A stretch of 64,000 bases of DNA. Source: Urophycis tenuis (taxonomy: Eukaryota > Chordata > Actinopteri > Gadiformes > Phycidae). Under the pieces are notes generated by a model. That model saw only the letters and a list, made by a program, of their open reading frames with translations, was not told where the DNA came from and did not search any database. Below are positions 11,105 to 23,100 of this stretch, in pieces. Positions within the stretch are counted from its first letter, which is position 1; every line of letters starts with the position of its first letter. The stretch covers positions 5,403,569-5,467,568 of the forward strand of contig JAXIVH010000016.1 in NCBI GenBank assembly GCA_036785325.1. Direction: 5' to 3'. Position numbers and translations under genes: made by a program.

Positions 11105-13188
11105 ATGAAAAAAATATGTGAGGGCTGGCATCTAATTTTAAAGCACCGCCCTGTTAGGTAGGGTCAGAGGTAGTTCCCCGCCTTCATAAGGACAGGTGAG
11201 GGCAAACAGTGCCTCTTTGACTGAGGCCTGGTTGAGTGGCAGGATTGCTGTGTCATGCAGGTAAGGGAGAGTGAAGGAGAAAGATGTTATATTGCCTTAT
11301 TAGAAATCTAATGTGATCTTTGTATATTCAGTTGTGGTGTGACTGTCCTGAGTGATCCAGACTGAGCATGCTCTGCAGCCCTGTGCTGAAGAGGTATGTC
11401 TCAGTGAACTTGGGGGTTTCATTAAACTTCAGACACATCACTAATATCATATAATATCTCTTCAGGCAAAGACTTGGCTCTTCCCTCTCCCCCTTTAAGC
11501 CAGAGTGGAGCCTCTCAACTTTTGCATTGCCAATAAGCAGAGCCCCACATGAACAAGGAAACTGAAACCAGTATGGTATTGTAGGAGGGTCCTATACCCT
11601 CAGGTTGTCAGCTGATGAGACTGACTTTTGTTGTGTTTTTCTTTCCCCTTATTGCTTTGTAGCAGAGCCCCACATGAACAAGGCCAGACTGCTGCTTTGC
11701 CTGAGATAGTTCGCCGAGGCTGTTCGTGAATGTGTTTACAGACTGTACAACTTAAATAATTTGTAGATGGTTGAATATTGTTTCTATATGTAGCGGGTAT
11801 GACGTGGCCAGCAGTAATTGCGCCCTGATTGAATCAGGTGGTGGCCACTTGGCCTTGCGCCTTTAAATCCAGCGGAGTGACGGTGTCTCTCATTGGTGTT
11901 TCGCTGCACAGACTCTTGGTCGGTTGGACAAGTTGATCTTGGCCCCGTGTTTGTGTGATTGCTCGGTGCCGTGGTTGCGTCCGGCCGGCTCCTTGTCTTC
12001 ACAAGCCCTCGTCGCCTACGAATTGTGTCTGCGTGTTTCAACGAGAGTAAGTTCACTGGCTTCCTTTCTCCCTCACGTGTGTACATCCTTGACACGGAAC
12101 GCTTGGTCATGTACGTAGCTATGTTGACTCGCCACATCTGTATTGTTGTTTGGCCTGGGAAGGTACGAGTAAAAACCAGACAACACGGAATTGCAACTAA
12201 ACAAGCTCCTGGCTCAACATAGCAGCCTGCGTTCATACAGGTTGGTAATGTAGGCTACTAGCACATTGCCCTGTTCCGACTGCTTATACCCAATTGAAGA
12301 CTGTTGACTTAAGTGACTTTTGATGCACAGGCTGCAAATAAGCATTGCTTTGATTTGACCTGTATAATTACTCATATGATATTGTAGCCGTGTTTTCTTT
12401 GCAGGAGGACCCTCATATGCTACCTTGGCCACTGTTTTTCCTGTGCCCTGTTGCTAGTATTCAGCTGTGTGTGTGTGGGAGGGAGGCCCACCGTATTGCC
12501 CATCAGTCTCTCTGGTGTGTGTCGCTGTATGTTTGCTTCATATCCGTGTATGTTGTAGCAGCCTATGTAATGTTTGTACTTTAGGCCATTGGGTTAGTGC
12601 AATACTCTGGAGGGGTAACAATCTTGTGTGGTCACTGGTTTGTGTATCAATGATTTGCTGTGCGTGTGATGTGCTCTAGATACGTAAACTTTGCTTTGCT
12701 TTTGATTTCTTCTTGTTTGCTTATTGATTCTTGCTGAATTTTGATTTGAATGTTATTTATTTAAACACCTTGATTGTGATTTTGCACTTTGTTTCCCCCA
12801 TCCCTAAGTTTGCTGCCCAGAGGCATAATGTCTGTTTTTTTTTTAGGTGCGTGTCCAACTCTAAAAGCATAAAATAAACTTTGTATTTTGGACTCCAGTC
12901 CCCCTCTCCATTTATTTCCCTTTATTGGGATTCTCCTGATCGATTCTAAATCTCAGATCGTTGGTTATCAACCTGTGACTGGTCTGAAAGGCCCCCTAGG
13001 GGTCACATATACATTGATTGTACTGATACTTAATATCTGTGAACCTGAACCAACTGAATGTCATTGTATTTTCTGTCTTTTGTTTTGATTGGGCAGTGGG
13101 ACGACCTGCGGGGAGTAGTCATGGGATATGCACCCCTCCTTGCATGCAGTGTGGTATGTTTGAGGGGTAGTGGTGACTCCACTGGTTG
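11105..13188. other. Intergenic DNA without a recognised gene
   Basis: No protein-coding gene is supported. Isolated exon-like signals are present: a donor CATGCAGGTAAGGG near 11257, GAAGAGGTATGTC near 11390, and a GC-richer stretch (about 11815-12060) with CCTTTAAATCC and a donor-like CGAGAGTAAGTTC near 12043. These could belong to a non-coding transcript or an unrecognised LTR. A polypyrimidine/AG signal lies near 12835. Confidence 0.3.
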
Positions 13189-14010
13189 CAGTGGCGAAAC
13201 TACCAGGGTGGCATGGGGTGGCAGCTGCCACCCCTGAAAAGGGGTCTGCCACCCCACCTGCCACCCCAGTCAAAAAATACCAACTGATGATTTATTGGAT
13301 AATTATTATTAATATCGTTTTAAGATCAAAACAAATTCAAAACAATCCGAAATCGGTGTCAAACTGCAGAATGTCAAATTTGAAAAAGAAACTCGTTGGT
13401 GCACCCCCCCCCCCCCCCCCCCCATCACGAATGGTTGCATCCATATCGCAGAATCTCTTTGCCTTGACGTGGAGTCAGCGTGGACACAAGCTGTCAGATG
13501 GAGCCTGGGTAACATCAAAGTGTAATGTGATTTCGAAACGTTTATAATTCAATAAATAAATAATAATAATAATAATAATAATCATTTAATATTTTTTTGT
13601 AAAATGCTGGGAAGTCCTCAAATTTCTAAATCATTCCTATGGCTTGATTTTGCTTTCAAAGTGCCTCAGATTGATTAGATTGAATTAACAATGTTCAAAA
13701 TTTTCGACCCGGGGGATATGCCCCCGGACCCCCCCCCCCCCCCCCCCCCATAAGGCCTGCTTTTGATGAGCAACATTTCTGCTGCTACAATAATCCCAAG
13801 GGAAACACTGTTTTAATGTACTAAAAAGTGGAATGCTCATATATGTAGACCAAATATTGAATTTATCACACTTGGGTGTTGAAAAAACTGTTGTATATGG
13901 GTGCATATAAAGTACAAAGTAAGGTGGGCTTCCTAAAAAAATTGCCACCCTACAATATATGCCTGCCACCCCTCTGCCACCCCATGTATAAATCTCTAGA
14001 ATCGCCACTG
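13189..14010. mobile_element. hAT-type non-autonomous DNA transposon
   Basis: The element has terminal inverted repeats CAGTGGCGA...TCGCCACTG and is flanked by a perfect 8-bp target duplication ACTGGTTG (13181-13188 and 14011-14018). Its 822 bp contain GCCACCCC-rich ends and poly-C runs but no transposase. The CAGTGGCG terminus is shared with the element at 20619-21143. Confidence 0.85.
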
Positions 14011-14018
14011 ACTGGTTG

Positions 14019-14721
14019 GTAGGTTTGATTCTCATTGCAGTGTAAGTTGTAGTGTTTGCAGTGATCAGTGTGCACATGAGGTGATTTCTATTGGGGTCTG
14101 CTATAGAATCTCCCCGCGGTAAGTGCCCTGTCATGCCTATTTCTCGCAATCATTTAATATTTTATTGTATTTCATGTTATTGTGAAGCCATTTGTTATTT
14201 ATATACTAGTTGTTTAAACAATTTTAGTATTGTGGAATAAAATAAGTTGTATTAGTCATGTTTTCTTTCTTTTTCAGGTCTTTCACTAGTAGGCTTTAAT
14301 TTCTTTTTAAATAAATCTTATTTGAGAGCTGAATGCACGTCTCCCGCTCTTGAGCCCTTTTAAAAAAATGTGTCAACGCTCAGATGGTTGGTGTCTAGGG
14401 CTGGTATAGTTCTATTCTGTGTATTGTAGCCTGGGTGGGTTCACAAATATATTTTGGTTTAATTTATCACCTCGATTGATTTCGTTCAGCGCTCACTGTC
14501 GTCTGCCGCGCCGGTCCCCCCTTCTGCTGGGTTTCGTTTTTCTTGGCCACAACACCTTTGTAATACAATTTGCATGAACTCTCGAGTTTCAGTCATTCGG
14601 CCTCCATTAATTGCAGAAATTTGGTGTGAAGACGAATAATATGACGAAAAGCGATATCTAAATTGTGCACAGTTCCTATGCACAATTAAAAACAAGACAC
14701 ACACACACACACACCTACAAG
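14019..14721. other. Intergenic DNA upstream of copy 2
   Basis: No gene is seen. The stretch 14452-14500 matches 3960-4010 upstream of copy 1, so it marks the shared left part of the duplicated unit. A short CA run (14698-14715) precedes the promoter block, as before several other copies. Confidence 0.4.
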
Positions 14722-14758
14722 TTTTCTAGTAATTACGGTAACATACCGGAAGAGGCCA
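14722..14758 (+). promoter_or_regulatory. Conserved promoter block, zinc-finger copy 2
   Basis: TTTTCTAGTAATTACGGTAA is followed by CATACCGGAAGAGGCC, with an intact ETS-like CCGGAAG. It lies about 80 bp before the start codon. Confidence 0.5.
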
Positions 14759-14837
14759 TTGTGTGTATTATGTCCTGGGGTTAGTCGACATCCCAGGGTT
14801 CGGTTTGTGTCACATCTCGCCGGTAGTCCAGTAAAAT

Positions 14838-16883
14838 ATGCCAGTAAACATGTCGCCGTGCAACTCAACTCTAGAAGAACAGCTCTCGTCCATCATGGAC
14901 GTACTTGCGAAAGCGGCCGTATCTGAAATTAGCCAACTGTTCTCAGAAGGATCGGCTACCCTTCGCTTACAAATAACTCAGAGCCAGAAAGAAAACGAAG
15001 CGCTAAGGACGAGGATGAAGATGATGAGGAGTGAGCTGTTTTCTCTGAGGCTTCAAACCAGATCAAATGCATCCCGTGCGGCCAGTCGTTTTGCCCTGGC
15101 TCGAGCCAACAGCTGGAAACCACGGACCAAACCACTGGGAAACGGTGAGACCCCACTGGAATAGATGGATAACAGGACAGTTCAAGTGTTTTTATGCATG
15201 CTCGCTTTACAATGAATTTAAGTAGTAATGGGAAATAGCCATAATAATTATCATGACCAATTAATGAGTAATAGCAGCAGCAGGCTACCTCACAATACAT
15301 GCCTCGTCTAAATAGACGATGTGCCCATTCCCTGCACTTTTAATGCTCTTGGTCAAGAATGTAATGTATTCTTCATCATCGTCATCCTCAGACCCAAGCC
15401 CCCTGAATGACCACAAGGCTGATGGAAATTCCCCTTCATTTACACAATCCAAAAGTGAGGCTTCCTCTGTTACAACTCCAGTGGAGGTAAGCACAACACA
15501 CACCCTTAGAAAGCACACCTTTACTTTTCTGTGCAAATGCAAGCATTTCCTTGTCTTGTGTGATTCCCTCTTAAGCTGTGTGTTGTGCACATCTTAGCAC
15601 TTAGCATCATAGGCCATACACTAACAATGGTTAACCTAGCAATTGGAATGCTTGAAACTTGTTCTGGTGACTTGCGTTCTGGTGACTTGCTTACTTTACT
15701 AACAGCAATGAAGTGTTTCACCTTCTTCTGACAAATGTACTTATTGTAAGTCGCTTTGGACAAGTGTCTCTTAAATACCCTAAATGTAAATGTGTTTCCT
15801 TCTTAATGTGGAAAGCAGGAAACCCCAGACATCATTTTAATCAAGGATGAAGAGGATATCAGTGGAGGGAGGCAAGGTGATTAATACATGTGATGTTCTT
15901 CAAGTAATATCAGTGTGCACCTAATGCTAGGAAATGTATCAAGATTATAAGATATGGCATAGTGTGGCCATTTTCAGAATTTACGACTGTTCTAGCTGTG
16001 GCATGTCTAACTTGACATCCCACAAGTTTAATTCACAAGGGACGTGTTTAACTGGTTGGGGAACTTCAGTCTTTCTTTTTTCCTCTCTGCAGAAGACTGT
16101 GAATACTCTGCAGAGCGCAGCACGCAGCACGGTGCCCCCTCGGGGAGTCAGCATGTGGACGTCCCTGGCTCCTCCCACATGTCCAGTCACAACGAGGAGC
16201 TGCGGATCCTGAGTGTCCACGGACGAGTGGAGGGTCCACTGGACGGCCATGACACCCTCTTCACAGCGTCCGAACTGGCGGCCCTGAACTCGCTGTCCCC
16301 GGACCACAGCATCACCCACGACAGCCTCCTCAGCTTCAACAGCGGCCCCAGCGAGAGGGTCCCGGCACAGGGGATGCAGGACAGCAGGGGGGGTCCCGGT
16401 AGAGACGGCCAAGCAGAACGGCTGCAGCGCCTCCAGGCCGCCTCCCTGTCCCTGAAGCACGCCGCGCTGGAGGCCGACGACACGGGGAGGCGCCCGGGCC
16501 ACTTCGGGGCACAGTTCCTGCTGCAGCACAACCTGGCTTTCCCGCAGGGCGCCGCCCAGAGCCTGGACTGTGGCCAGCGGTTTGTCCCCAGCAAGGAGCA
16601 GACCGGGCGCCGGGCCGGCACCAAGAGGGCAACGCCCATCCCATGTGCGGTGTGCGGCAAGGTGCTGGCCAACAAGGCAAGGCTGAACATGCACATGCGC
16701 ATCCACAATGGGGTGAAGCCATATGGGTGTGTCCAGTGTGGGAAGCGCTTCACGCAGAGCGGTCACCTGAAGATCCACTTGAGGACTCACTCCGGGGAGA
16801 AGCCCTGTGTGTGTCCGCACTGCAACGCCAGCTTCAGCGACCCCAGCAGTCTGAGACGCCACATGGTGAAGCACACGAGCTGA
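14838..16883 (+). CDS. C2H2 zinc-finger protein, array copy 2
   Basis: The exons are 14838-15144, 15392-15486, 15819-15876 and 16093-16883, all in phase (416 aa). The start is the true ATG of MPVNMSPCNS, in context with the other copies. The domain order is the N-terminal helical domain, two short linker exons, then exon 4 with three C2H2 fingers. Finger 2 carries the helix TQSGHLKIH. The upstream degenerate finger reads LDCGQRF. The finger 1 to 2 linker is NGVKP instead of TGEKP. Intron 2 is enlarged by a SINE-like insertion (15603-15793). A poly(A) signal ATTAAA lies at 16982. Exon 1 is close to that of copies 1, 7 and 8 (SQLF, RTRMKMMRS). It is probably a functional nuclear DNA-binding protein. 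Confidence 0.87.
15603..15793 (-). mobile_element. SINE-like interspersed repeat in intron 2 of copy 2
   Basis: Its reverse complement matches the repeats at 55509-55690 and 63104-63260: ACATTTA lead, CCAAAGCGACTTACAA, GTACATTTGTC, AGAAGGTGAAACA, GTCACCAGAAC, GGTTAACC. The family is common in teleosts. Confidence 0.65.
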
Positions 16884-17307
16884 GGGGTGCTTTGAGACAG
16901 AGCAACTGGACGCTTTGACTGACACCTCCATTGTGTATTTTATCAAATTACTGCCTTTTTACTGCGTTTTTTTAAATCACAATTAAAGATGCTTTCCAAC
17001 ATTTGAATTTGTATTATTTTCCTTAGTTTTTCTTGATATTTTATTTCATAAATAAATGCCCGCATCACTTTGTAATCACATTATGCTGCATTGTTCACTT
17101 GTAGAATATTGCAAGTAATCCACAACATTATACATGCTTGTGTTAATTTCATTCAACTAAATGTTTGTATGTATTGATGTATTTTCAAGATATAATGGAG
17201 ACATTGTTGTTCTCAAAAGTGCAGAAATAGATGTCTGGACAAACACCCACAAGGTAAAACATCCACCCGCTCACCCACTGTGTGACAGGAAAGCCTGGGT
17301 GTTCAAA
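16884..17307. other. 3' UTR of copy 2 and intergenic DNA
   Basis: The first about 110 bp form the 3' UTR with ATTAAA at 16982-16987. The remainder is AT-rich with no recognised feature. Confidence 0.5.
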
Positions 17308-17480
17308 GGGGGCATTTAGCGGTTGCTTTTGTCCAAAGCGACTTACAATCAGTACATTTGTGGGGTTTGACATGTGGACACTGGGAGGAGGAGGGATCAA
17401 GGGGATCGAACCCCTGACCCTGCGGTTAGTGGACAAGCCGCTCTGTCCACCCTCTCCACCCACTGAGCTACTGCCACCCC
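17308..17480 (-). mobile_element. tRNA-derived SINE
   Basis: On the minus strand it has an A-box-like GTAGCTCAGTGGGTGGAGAG, a B-box GGGTTCGATCCCCTTGATCC, a middle block CACATGTCAAACCCCACAAA, and the tail GTAAGTCGCTTTGGACAAAAG. The same family occurs at 50175 and 61791. Confidence 0.75.
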
Positions 17481-18213
17481 GTGTTCAGGGGTCTTTAAAC
17501 TCATTTGTACCCTTTACTTGTTAGTAAATATGTTTATGATTGATCATTCCTGCCTGTGGTCATCAAACTATATAATTCATTCACTTTCATCTTAGTAGTC
17601 CCTGCGTAACTCATTCACTGTGTAAGAGCCATATTTAGTAAATGTCTATTTTGCATATTTTAAGTTATTGTTTCGTATTCTATATTATTAAGATTGCATA
17701 TTGCAAGATTGCTTATTTGTGTGGACCCAAAAGGCTTCCGTAGAGTTATTCCGTTAGAAGTATTGACTTTCTAAAATAAAGAGCTAGAAGCCGACGGAGC
17801 AACACAGTTTGTTGACCCTTATTCGATTTCATGCCTTTGTTTGTATTGTTCTATTTTTGGACAAGTAAAAGGTCAAACTTATCTACGAGACATGTCATTT
17901 TTGGAGTCAAGCTCATTATAGGCTTACCAAGCTCATTACTTGGTAAGCCTATAGGCTTACCTAAGAAAATTAGAACAACAGTACATTTGAAAAAAAAAAA
18001 CCGGTTATCGGTGATTTCACATATGAATAACGACGCGAAGAAGCTAGGCTACAGTGAGAGTTAATTTAATAAGAAGGATTGCATCTGGGGGCTAAATACA
18101 TATTTATATTTCGTCTTTTTCAGTGCCATAAGTAACAGTTTTGCAACGTTTTTTATTGGAAACTTTAATGTGAAGTTTAAACATTGCATTCGGTTTTGCA
18201 TTGAGAAAACTAA
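17481..18213. other. AT-rich intergenic DNA with a hairpin
   Basis: No gene is seen. A perfect 15-bp inverted repeat (17917-17953) is listed separately. Confidence 0.4.
17917..17953. repeat. Perfect 15-bp inverted repeat (hairpin)
   Basis: The arms TATAGGCTTACCAAG (17917-17931) and CTTGGTAAGCCTATA (17939-17953) are exact reverse complements around a 7-nt loop, CTCATTA. Confidence 0.8.
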
Positions 18214-19322
18214 ATGGCAGGTGTAACGGAAAAGAGCCACCAGAGGGCGCAAAACCCCACAGGAAAAGCCATGGAAGAGAAGCTTCGTGGACTGATTGGA
18301 TCTAGGAGAGGAAAATTAGGTCAGCCCACTGAGAAAATGAAAGAAGTGGAAATTCTTAAACAAGATGAGAGCAATGTGGACAAAGTTGGAGATATAATTC
18401 TGCATGACTTTTCAAAGCTGCATGGAGAGTTCAATGACCTTAAAGGAAAATGCCACCGTTTGCCCATACTGAACTACGTTCTTCCCTGATGTTAGATGAG
18501 TTGATACATACCTCTCTCACTTTCGTGCGTTCACTCGATCGCTCTGGCGCGTAGCGCTACCTCGATAGCATGTAGCTTAGCCCAGTATATTCCTTAGGAA
18601 CCAAACGGGGGTGAAGTTAGAAGCGACCATGGCACTTCCACGTTTTCCCTATTTAAATACAGTTACGTGATGACCCAAGTATGGTTACACAAAATGAAAC
18701 ATGGTAGTTTTCTAAGCGGATAAAAAAGGATAACAATAATGTATGGCGAAATAACACCTGGGAGCACTTCGACATCGGCGCAGTAATATCACTCCTAAAA
18801 GATCCTCTCCCCCTCCCCCTGTTACTTCCGTCAATAGAACCAACGTGACCTGCACGCCATCGCCTGCACCACCTGTAGTAATAGAAGTCAAAAGTCACGT
18901 TAACTCCAAGACCCTGAAGTTCATCAAGCAAAGGGGAAGCAGTGTTGTCACAACTGGAACTCCTGCTGGAGAAGAAAAAGCACAAGACTCACCTTATAAG
19001 AAGAGTGACTCAGCCAAACCTGTAAATGTCAGAAGAATCACACACTGGATGTATGCAGGAACATCAGAGAACAGCAGGCTAAAGACAGAATTGAGTTTCT
19101 GAAAACAAGAGGCTTCTGCTTTGGTTTTCTTATTCAGGGACACCTTCGTAAAGACTGCAAAAAGAGGATGACATGTCAGGAGTGTTCTCAGAGACATCCA
19201 ATCATCTTACATGTCGATAAAGAAGTCATTGTTCAGTCTAAGAAGAGTGAGGAACACATCACTGAGGAGAGCATCTCAAGTGCCCTTGTGTCACTCGAGC
19301 AAGAGACCTGTGGACGAATGTA
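18214..19322 (+). pseudogene. BEL/Pao gag remnant
   Basis: The N-terminal part (KAMEEKLRGLIGSRRGKLGQ and on) stops near 18489 at an inserted block. Coding resumes near 18840. A retroviral-type zinc knuckle follows, with RIEFLKTRGFCFG, GHLRKDCKKRMTC and QECSQRHPIILH across about 19085-19215. This CCHC-plus-CxxC pattern is typical of BEL Gag. Several frame changes make it non-functional. Confidence 0.7.
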
Positions 19323-19649
19323 GATGGATGATGGAGATGAATGTATTCTTGCGATAGTACCTGTGAGGATTAAGTCCAAGAAAAGTGACTGTGAAGACAT
19401 ACGCCTTCATGGATCCAGGAAGTTCAGCAACCTTCTGTACTGAAACACTCATGAGGCAGCTGAACATCAGAGGTAGGAAGACAGAGATCCTTCTTTGAAC
19501 TATGGGCCAGGAGAAGCCGGTCCCCAGTTACATCCTGTCAGACCTGGAAGTGTGTGCACTTGAGACAAGAGAGTACATCGACCTTCCAAAAGTCTTCACC
19601 CATATGGACATTCCGGTGAAGAAAGGAAACATTCCCCGGCAAGAAGATG

Positions 19650-21410
19650 TGAGAAGGTGCCCTACTTAAAGGAAGTACAGATCCCTCATCTCGAAGCAGA
19701 GGGCCTGTTGATCGGGACCAATGCTCCTAAAGCTATGGAACCATGGCAGGTGATTACCAGTGAAGGTGACGGACCCTACGCAGTTAAGATCACTTTTGGT
19801 TGGGTAGTAAACGGACCTTTAAGAAGAAACAATGGCAGCAAGTCAGCAGATAGAGATCACAGCAGCCACATAGCCAACCGCATTTCTATAGCGAACATTG
19901 AAGAACTGTTGATCCAGCAGTACAAGAAGAAGAAGAATTACACTTTATTATCTTATCTACAATACAGACTTTCCAGAACACAGCTGTGAAGACAGAACAG
20001 AGATGTCCCAAGAAGATCACCAGTTCATGTGGTCAGTCACTAAGTCTGCTGAGCTTGTTGATGGATACTGTATTGGCTTGCCATTGAGAACTGAGACTGC
20101 CAATATGCCAAACAGCCGCTGTATAGCTGAGCAGCGTGCTGTCGGTCTCAAGAGAAAGCTCAGCAAGAACTCAGACCTTCATGAGGACTACAAGGGTTTC
20201 ATGACAGGAATGGTAGAGAAAGGCTGCACTGTGAAAGTCCCCAAAGAGCAGCTTAGCCGAGAAGATCGATGTGTGTGGTACATACCCCACCATGGGGTTT
20301 ACCATCAGAAGAAAAATAAGATTAGAGTAGTCTTTGACTGCACTGCAATGTTCCATGGAACTTCACTGAACGATAGGTTGCTCCTGATCTCATTAACACC
20401 CTCATTGGCCTCCTGAAGAGATTCAGAGAGGAGTCTGTGGCTATGATGTCGGACATTGAGTCAATGTTTTATCAGGTCAGGGTTCCAGAAAAAGATGCTA
20501 ATCTACTGCGTTTCTTATGGTGGCCAGATGGTAACCTGAGTCAACCCATAGAAGGATATAGAACGACCGTGCACCTGTTTGGAGCCACATCGTCTCCCAG
20601 TTGTGCATCACTGAGAAGCAGTGGCGGCTGGCCCATAGAGGGCGATAGGGCACCGCCCCCAAACCCCCCCCCCCTTGACCCACAATAAATAAATAAATAA
20701 AACTAATAATAATAAATTATACAAATTGTTGATATTTGTGTGTTTGAAATATGACTGTACCCAGTAATATGTGTAAAATATGATAGAAAATTATCTGTGC
20801 AAGATGTATGCTTTTCCTACACGTCCCGTGTCCCATGCTTCAACAGCTCTGGGGCGATGGAGAAATCGCCCCAAGACGGCGGGTCTGTGTAACTGTTTAG
20901 CCAATTACTAATTTAAGATGTGAAAGCATGACATAAAATTTGGCCAATCAGCGTCCTCAAATCCAAGCCGATATGGGCATAGAGCCCAATGTGCCTACAA
21001 ATTCAATTTCAAATCAGAAAATTGAAAGCTTGTGTTTGTGCAATATGTTGTTTATGTTTTGTGTTCAATGTATTGGGATGGTTACTGAAATTGACTGAAT
21101 ATGGCACAGCCCCACCTAGAATATTCTTCACCAGCCGCCACTGCTGAGAAGAACAGCTGAAGATGAAAGAAGCAAGACAACACCAGAGGTGGTAGACACA
21201 GTCCTCAGAAACTTCTATGTTGACAACTGCTTGAAGTCGTTGTCCATCCCAGAAGAGGAAAGAGCCACTGAAGTCAAAGATCTAGACTTGAGCCACAACC
21301 AACTTCCTATGGAGAGAGCTCTTGGCATCCAGTGGTGCACATTCCAGTTCAGCACGCAGCCACAGGATAAACCAGTCACAAGACGAGGGATTCTCAGAAT
21401 AAGCCAGTAA
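19650..21410 (+). pseudogene. BEL/Pao protease and reverse transcriptase remnant
   Basis: Recognisable blocks are PYLKEVQIPHLEAEGLLIGT and VVNGPL (protease end/linker), the RT entry segment with RCVWYIPHHGVYH and KIRVVFDCTA, the catalytic-region segment SDIESMFYQVRVPEKDANLL and LRFLWW, and FYVDNCLKSL after the hAT insertion. FYVDN stands where BEL elements have the YVDD-type active site. Stops and frameshifts separate the blocks. Confidence 0.75.
20619..21143 (+). mobile_element. hAT-type non-autonomous DNA transposon inside the BEL RT
   Basis: The inverted termini are CAGTGGCGGCTGG...CCAGCCGCCACTG, flanked by the perfect 8-bp duplication CTGAGAAG (20611-20618 and 21144-21151). It is 525 bp with no transposase. 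Removing it restores continuity of the RT region around CATCACTGAGAAG. Confidence 0.88.
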
Positions 21411-21555
21411 AGCTTATTCTGAGAGATCTTTGTAGAGAGAAGAACGGTTGGGATGAAGAAATCCAGGATGGGCAGGCTGAGAGACGGATGAAGTGGTTAG
21501 CAACTCAACCCAACTCTCAAGCTTTCATTTGAAGAGATGCATCAAGCCTATAGGG

Positions 21556-21848
21556 CAGTGAATATCAACTGGCAGCCTACGGGCCACATCTGGCCTGCCA
21601 GAGCTTTCCATCCGGCCCCCAGAATATTTCTGAATTCAGGAATAGCATAGTGAAGAGGAAAAAGTATCGCTAAAATATCGTTTTCGCCCCCTAGAAGCTT
21701 GCTGCCGTACATGTAATGTGAGTCTGTAAACACTGACAAAGGCTATATATAATATTTTGTTAATTTATTTTATTTTATGAAAGGATCTGGCCCTCACAAT
21801 GTCTGCCGAGAAAAAATCTGGCCCTCAGACAAATGTAGTTGACCCCTG
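21556..21848. mobile_element. Short hAT-like element inside BEL pol
   Basis: It begins CAGTGAATATCAACTGGCAG and ends TAGTTGACCCCTG. It is bounded by CTATAGGG (21548-21555) and CAATAGGG (21849-21856), an 8-bp duplication with one mismatch. The interior contains repeated TCTGGCC motifs and no coding sequence. It separates the RT from the RNase H region. Confidence 0.7.
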
Positions 21849-22414
21849 CAATAGGGTTTGGACCTACGAAGACGGCACAGCTACATCATTTTATGGATGC
21901 CAGTAAGGATGGCTACGGCACAGCTACTTACATCCTGGTGATGAATACACAAGGCAAGAAACATGTTTCCTTTCTGATGGGAAAGTCCAGAGTGGTACCA
22001 CTGAAGCAGGTTACTATCCCAAGGATGGAATTGACAGAAGCTTTCATCACAGTCAAGGTTGACAAGATGATGAAACAGGAGCTTCAGGTTCCACTCGAAC
22101 GGTCTATCTTCTGGACGGATAGTGCTACTGTACTGAAGTACATCGAAAATGACAAAGCTCGCTACAAGACCTTTGTAGCCAACAGAATCTCAATCACCCA
22201 TGAGGCTACTGCACCGACCCAGTGGAGGTATGTAAACACCTCGGTTAATTCAGCAGATCAAGCTTCAAGAGGTTTGAAAGTTGAGAACTTAAGCCAGTGG
22301 GAGACTTGGATACAAGGCTCGAGTTTCCTGCTGCAAAATGAAAGTGAGTGGCAGAAAGACCAGATCAGTCGAGTCATGTCTAGGAAGAGGATGTCTAGAT
22401 CAAGTCAGCTGTAG
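21849..22414 (+). pseudogene. BEL/Pao RNase H region remnant
   Basis: An open stretch of about 185 codons encodes HHFMDASKDGYGTATYIL, RVVPLKQVTIPRMELTEAF, SIFWTDSATVLKYIENDKAR and VNSADQASRGL. These are the conserved RNase H-side motifs of BEL/Pao polyproteins, including the DAS, E and DS acidic positions. The frame is cut at 22444 by the next insertion. Confidence 0.8.
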
Positions 22415-22443
22415 TCGGTCTTATTACCACAGATGAGAACATT

Positions 22444-23097
22444 AGGCGAGTTTCAGATGAGGCATGCGGCTTCTTTTGCCATGCGTCAGAATGCATTCTG
22501 GGATGAAAACGTCAGAAATACTTGTGATAAACTTCCGATGCGACGAGTCACCTGGCTTTCAAAACTCGCATGGTTTCAGGAAAACAACTTCCGCCTGCTT
22601 TTCTGGGCATTTTCTTCGAGCAAGTGCGGACATAAGACACTCCCCTCAACATCCTCTCAACTTTGCCCTGGTTGGTTGGAATACCGACATTAAATTCCCC
22701 ATGTCAGAAGTGACGTAACTCCTTTCAGAGAGGCGTGCCTGGTGCCCTCTCCCAAACTATGCATATTAAAAAGAGACGATTTTGTGAACTTTCATCACTC
22801 ATCATGCATTTTTAATTTTTTTTTTTTTATTTACACATTTCTCCACATAGCCAATCCATTGTGCATGCAGAAAATTCATCACATTTGCTCCTCAGCCTGC
22901 ATCAATAAGGGGAGATCCAATGCCTCGAACTCGTCTGCTACTAAGAACGCAAGCGCCACTTCGCATGCCATCCTTGTTGACGAGAACTTCACCTGTGTCA
23001 GCCTTGACGTGATGGGAACTTGACGTGATTATGACAAGTTCCGCCGGATCTTCTTGTTGGAACAAATGCGCAAATGCAAATGATCTGAAACTCGCCT
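22444..23097. mobile_element. TIR DNA transposon inside BEL pol
   Basis: The terminal inverted repeats are AGGCGAGTTTCAGAT...ATCTGAAACTCGCCT, with ATT on both flanks (22441-22443 and 23098-23100). It is 654 bp with no transposase. A 3-bp duplication could suit a PIF/Harbinger-like family, but ATT does not fit its usual TWA, so the superfamily is left open. Confidence 0.75.
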
Positions 23098-23100
23098 ATT

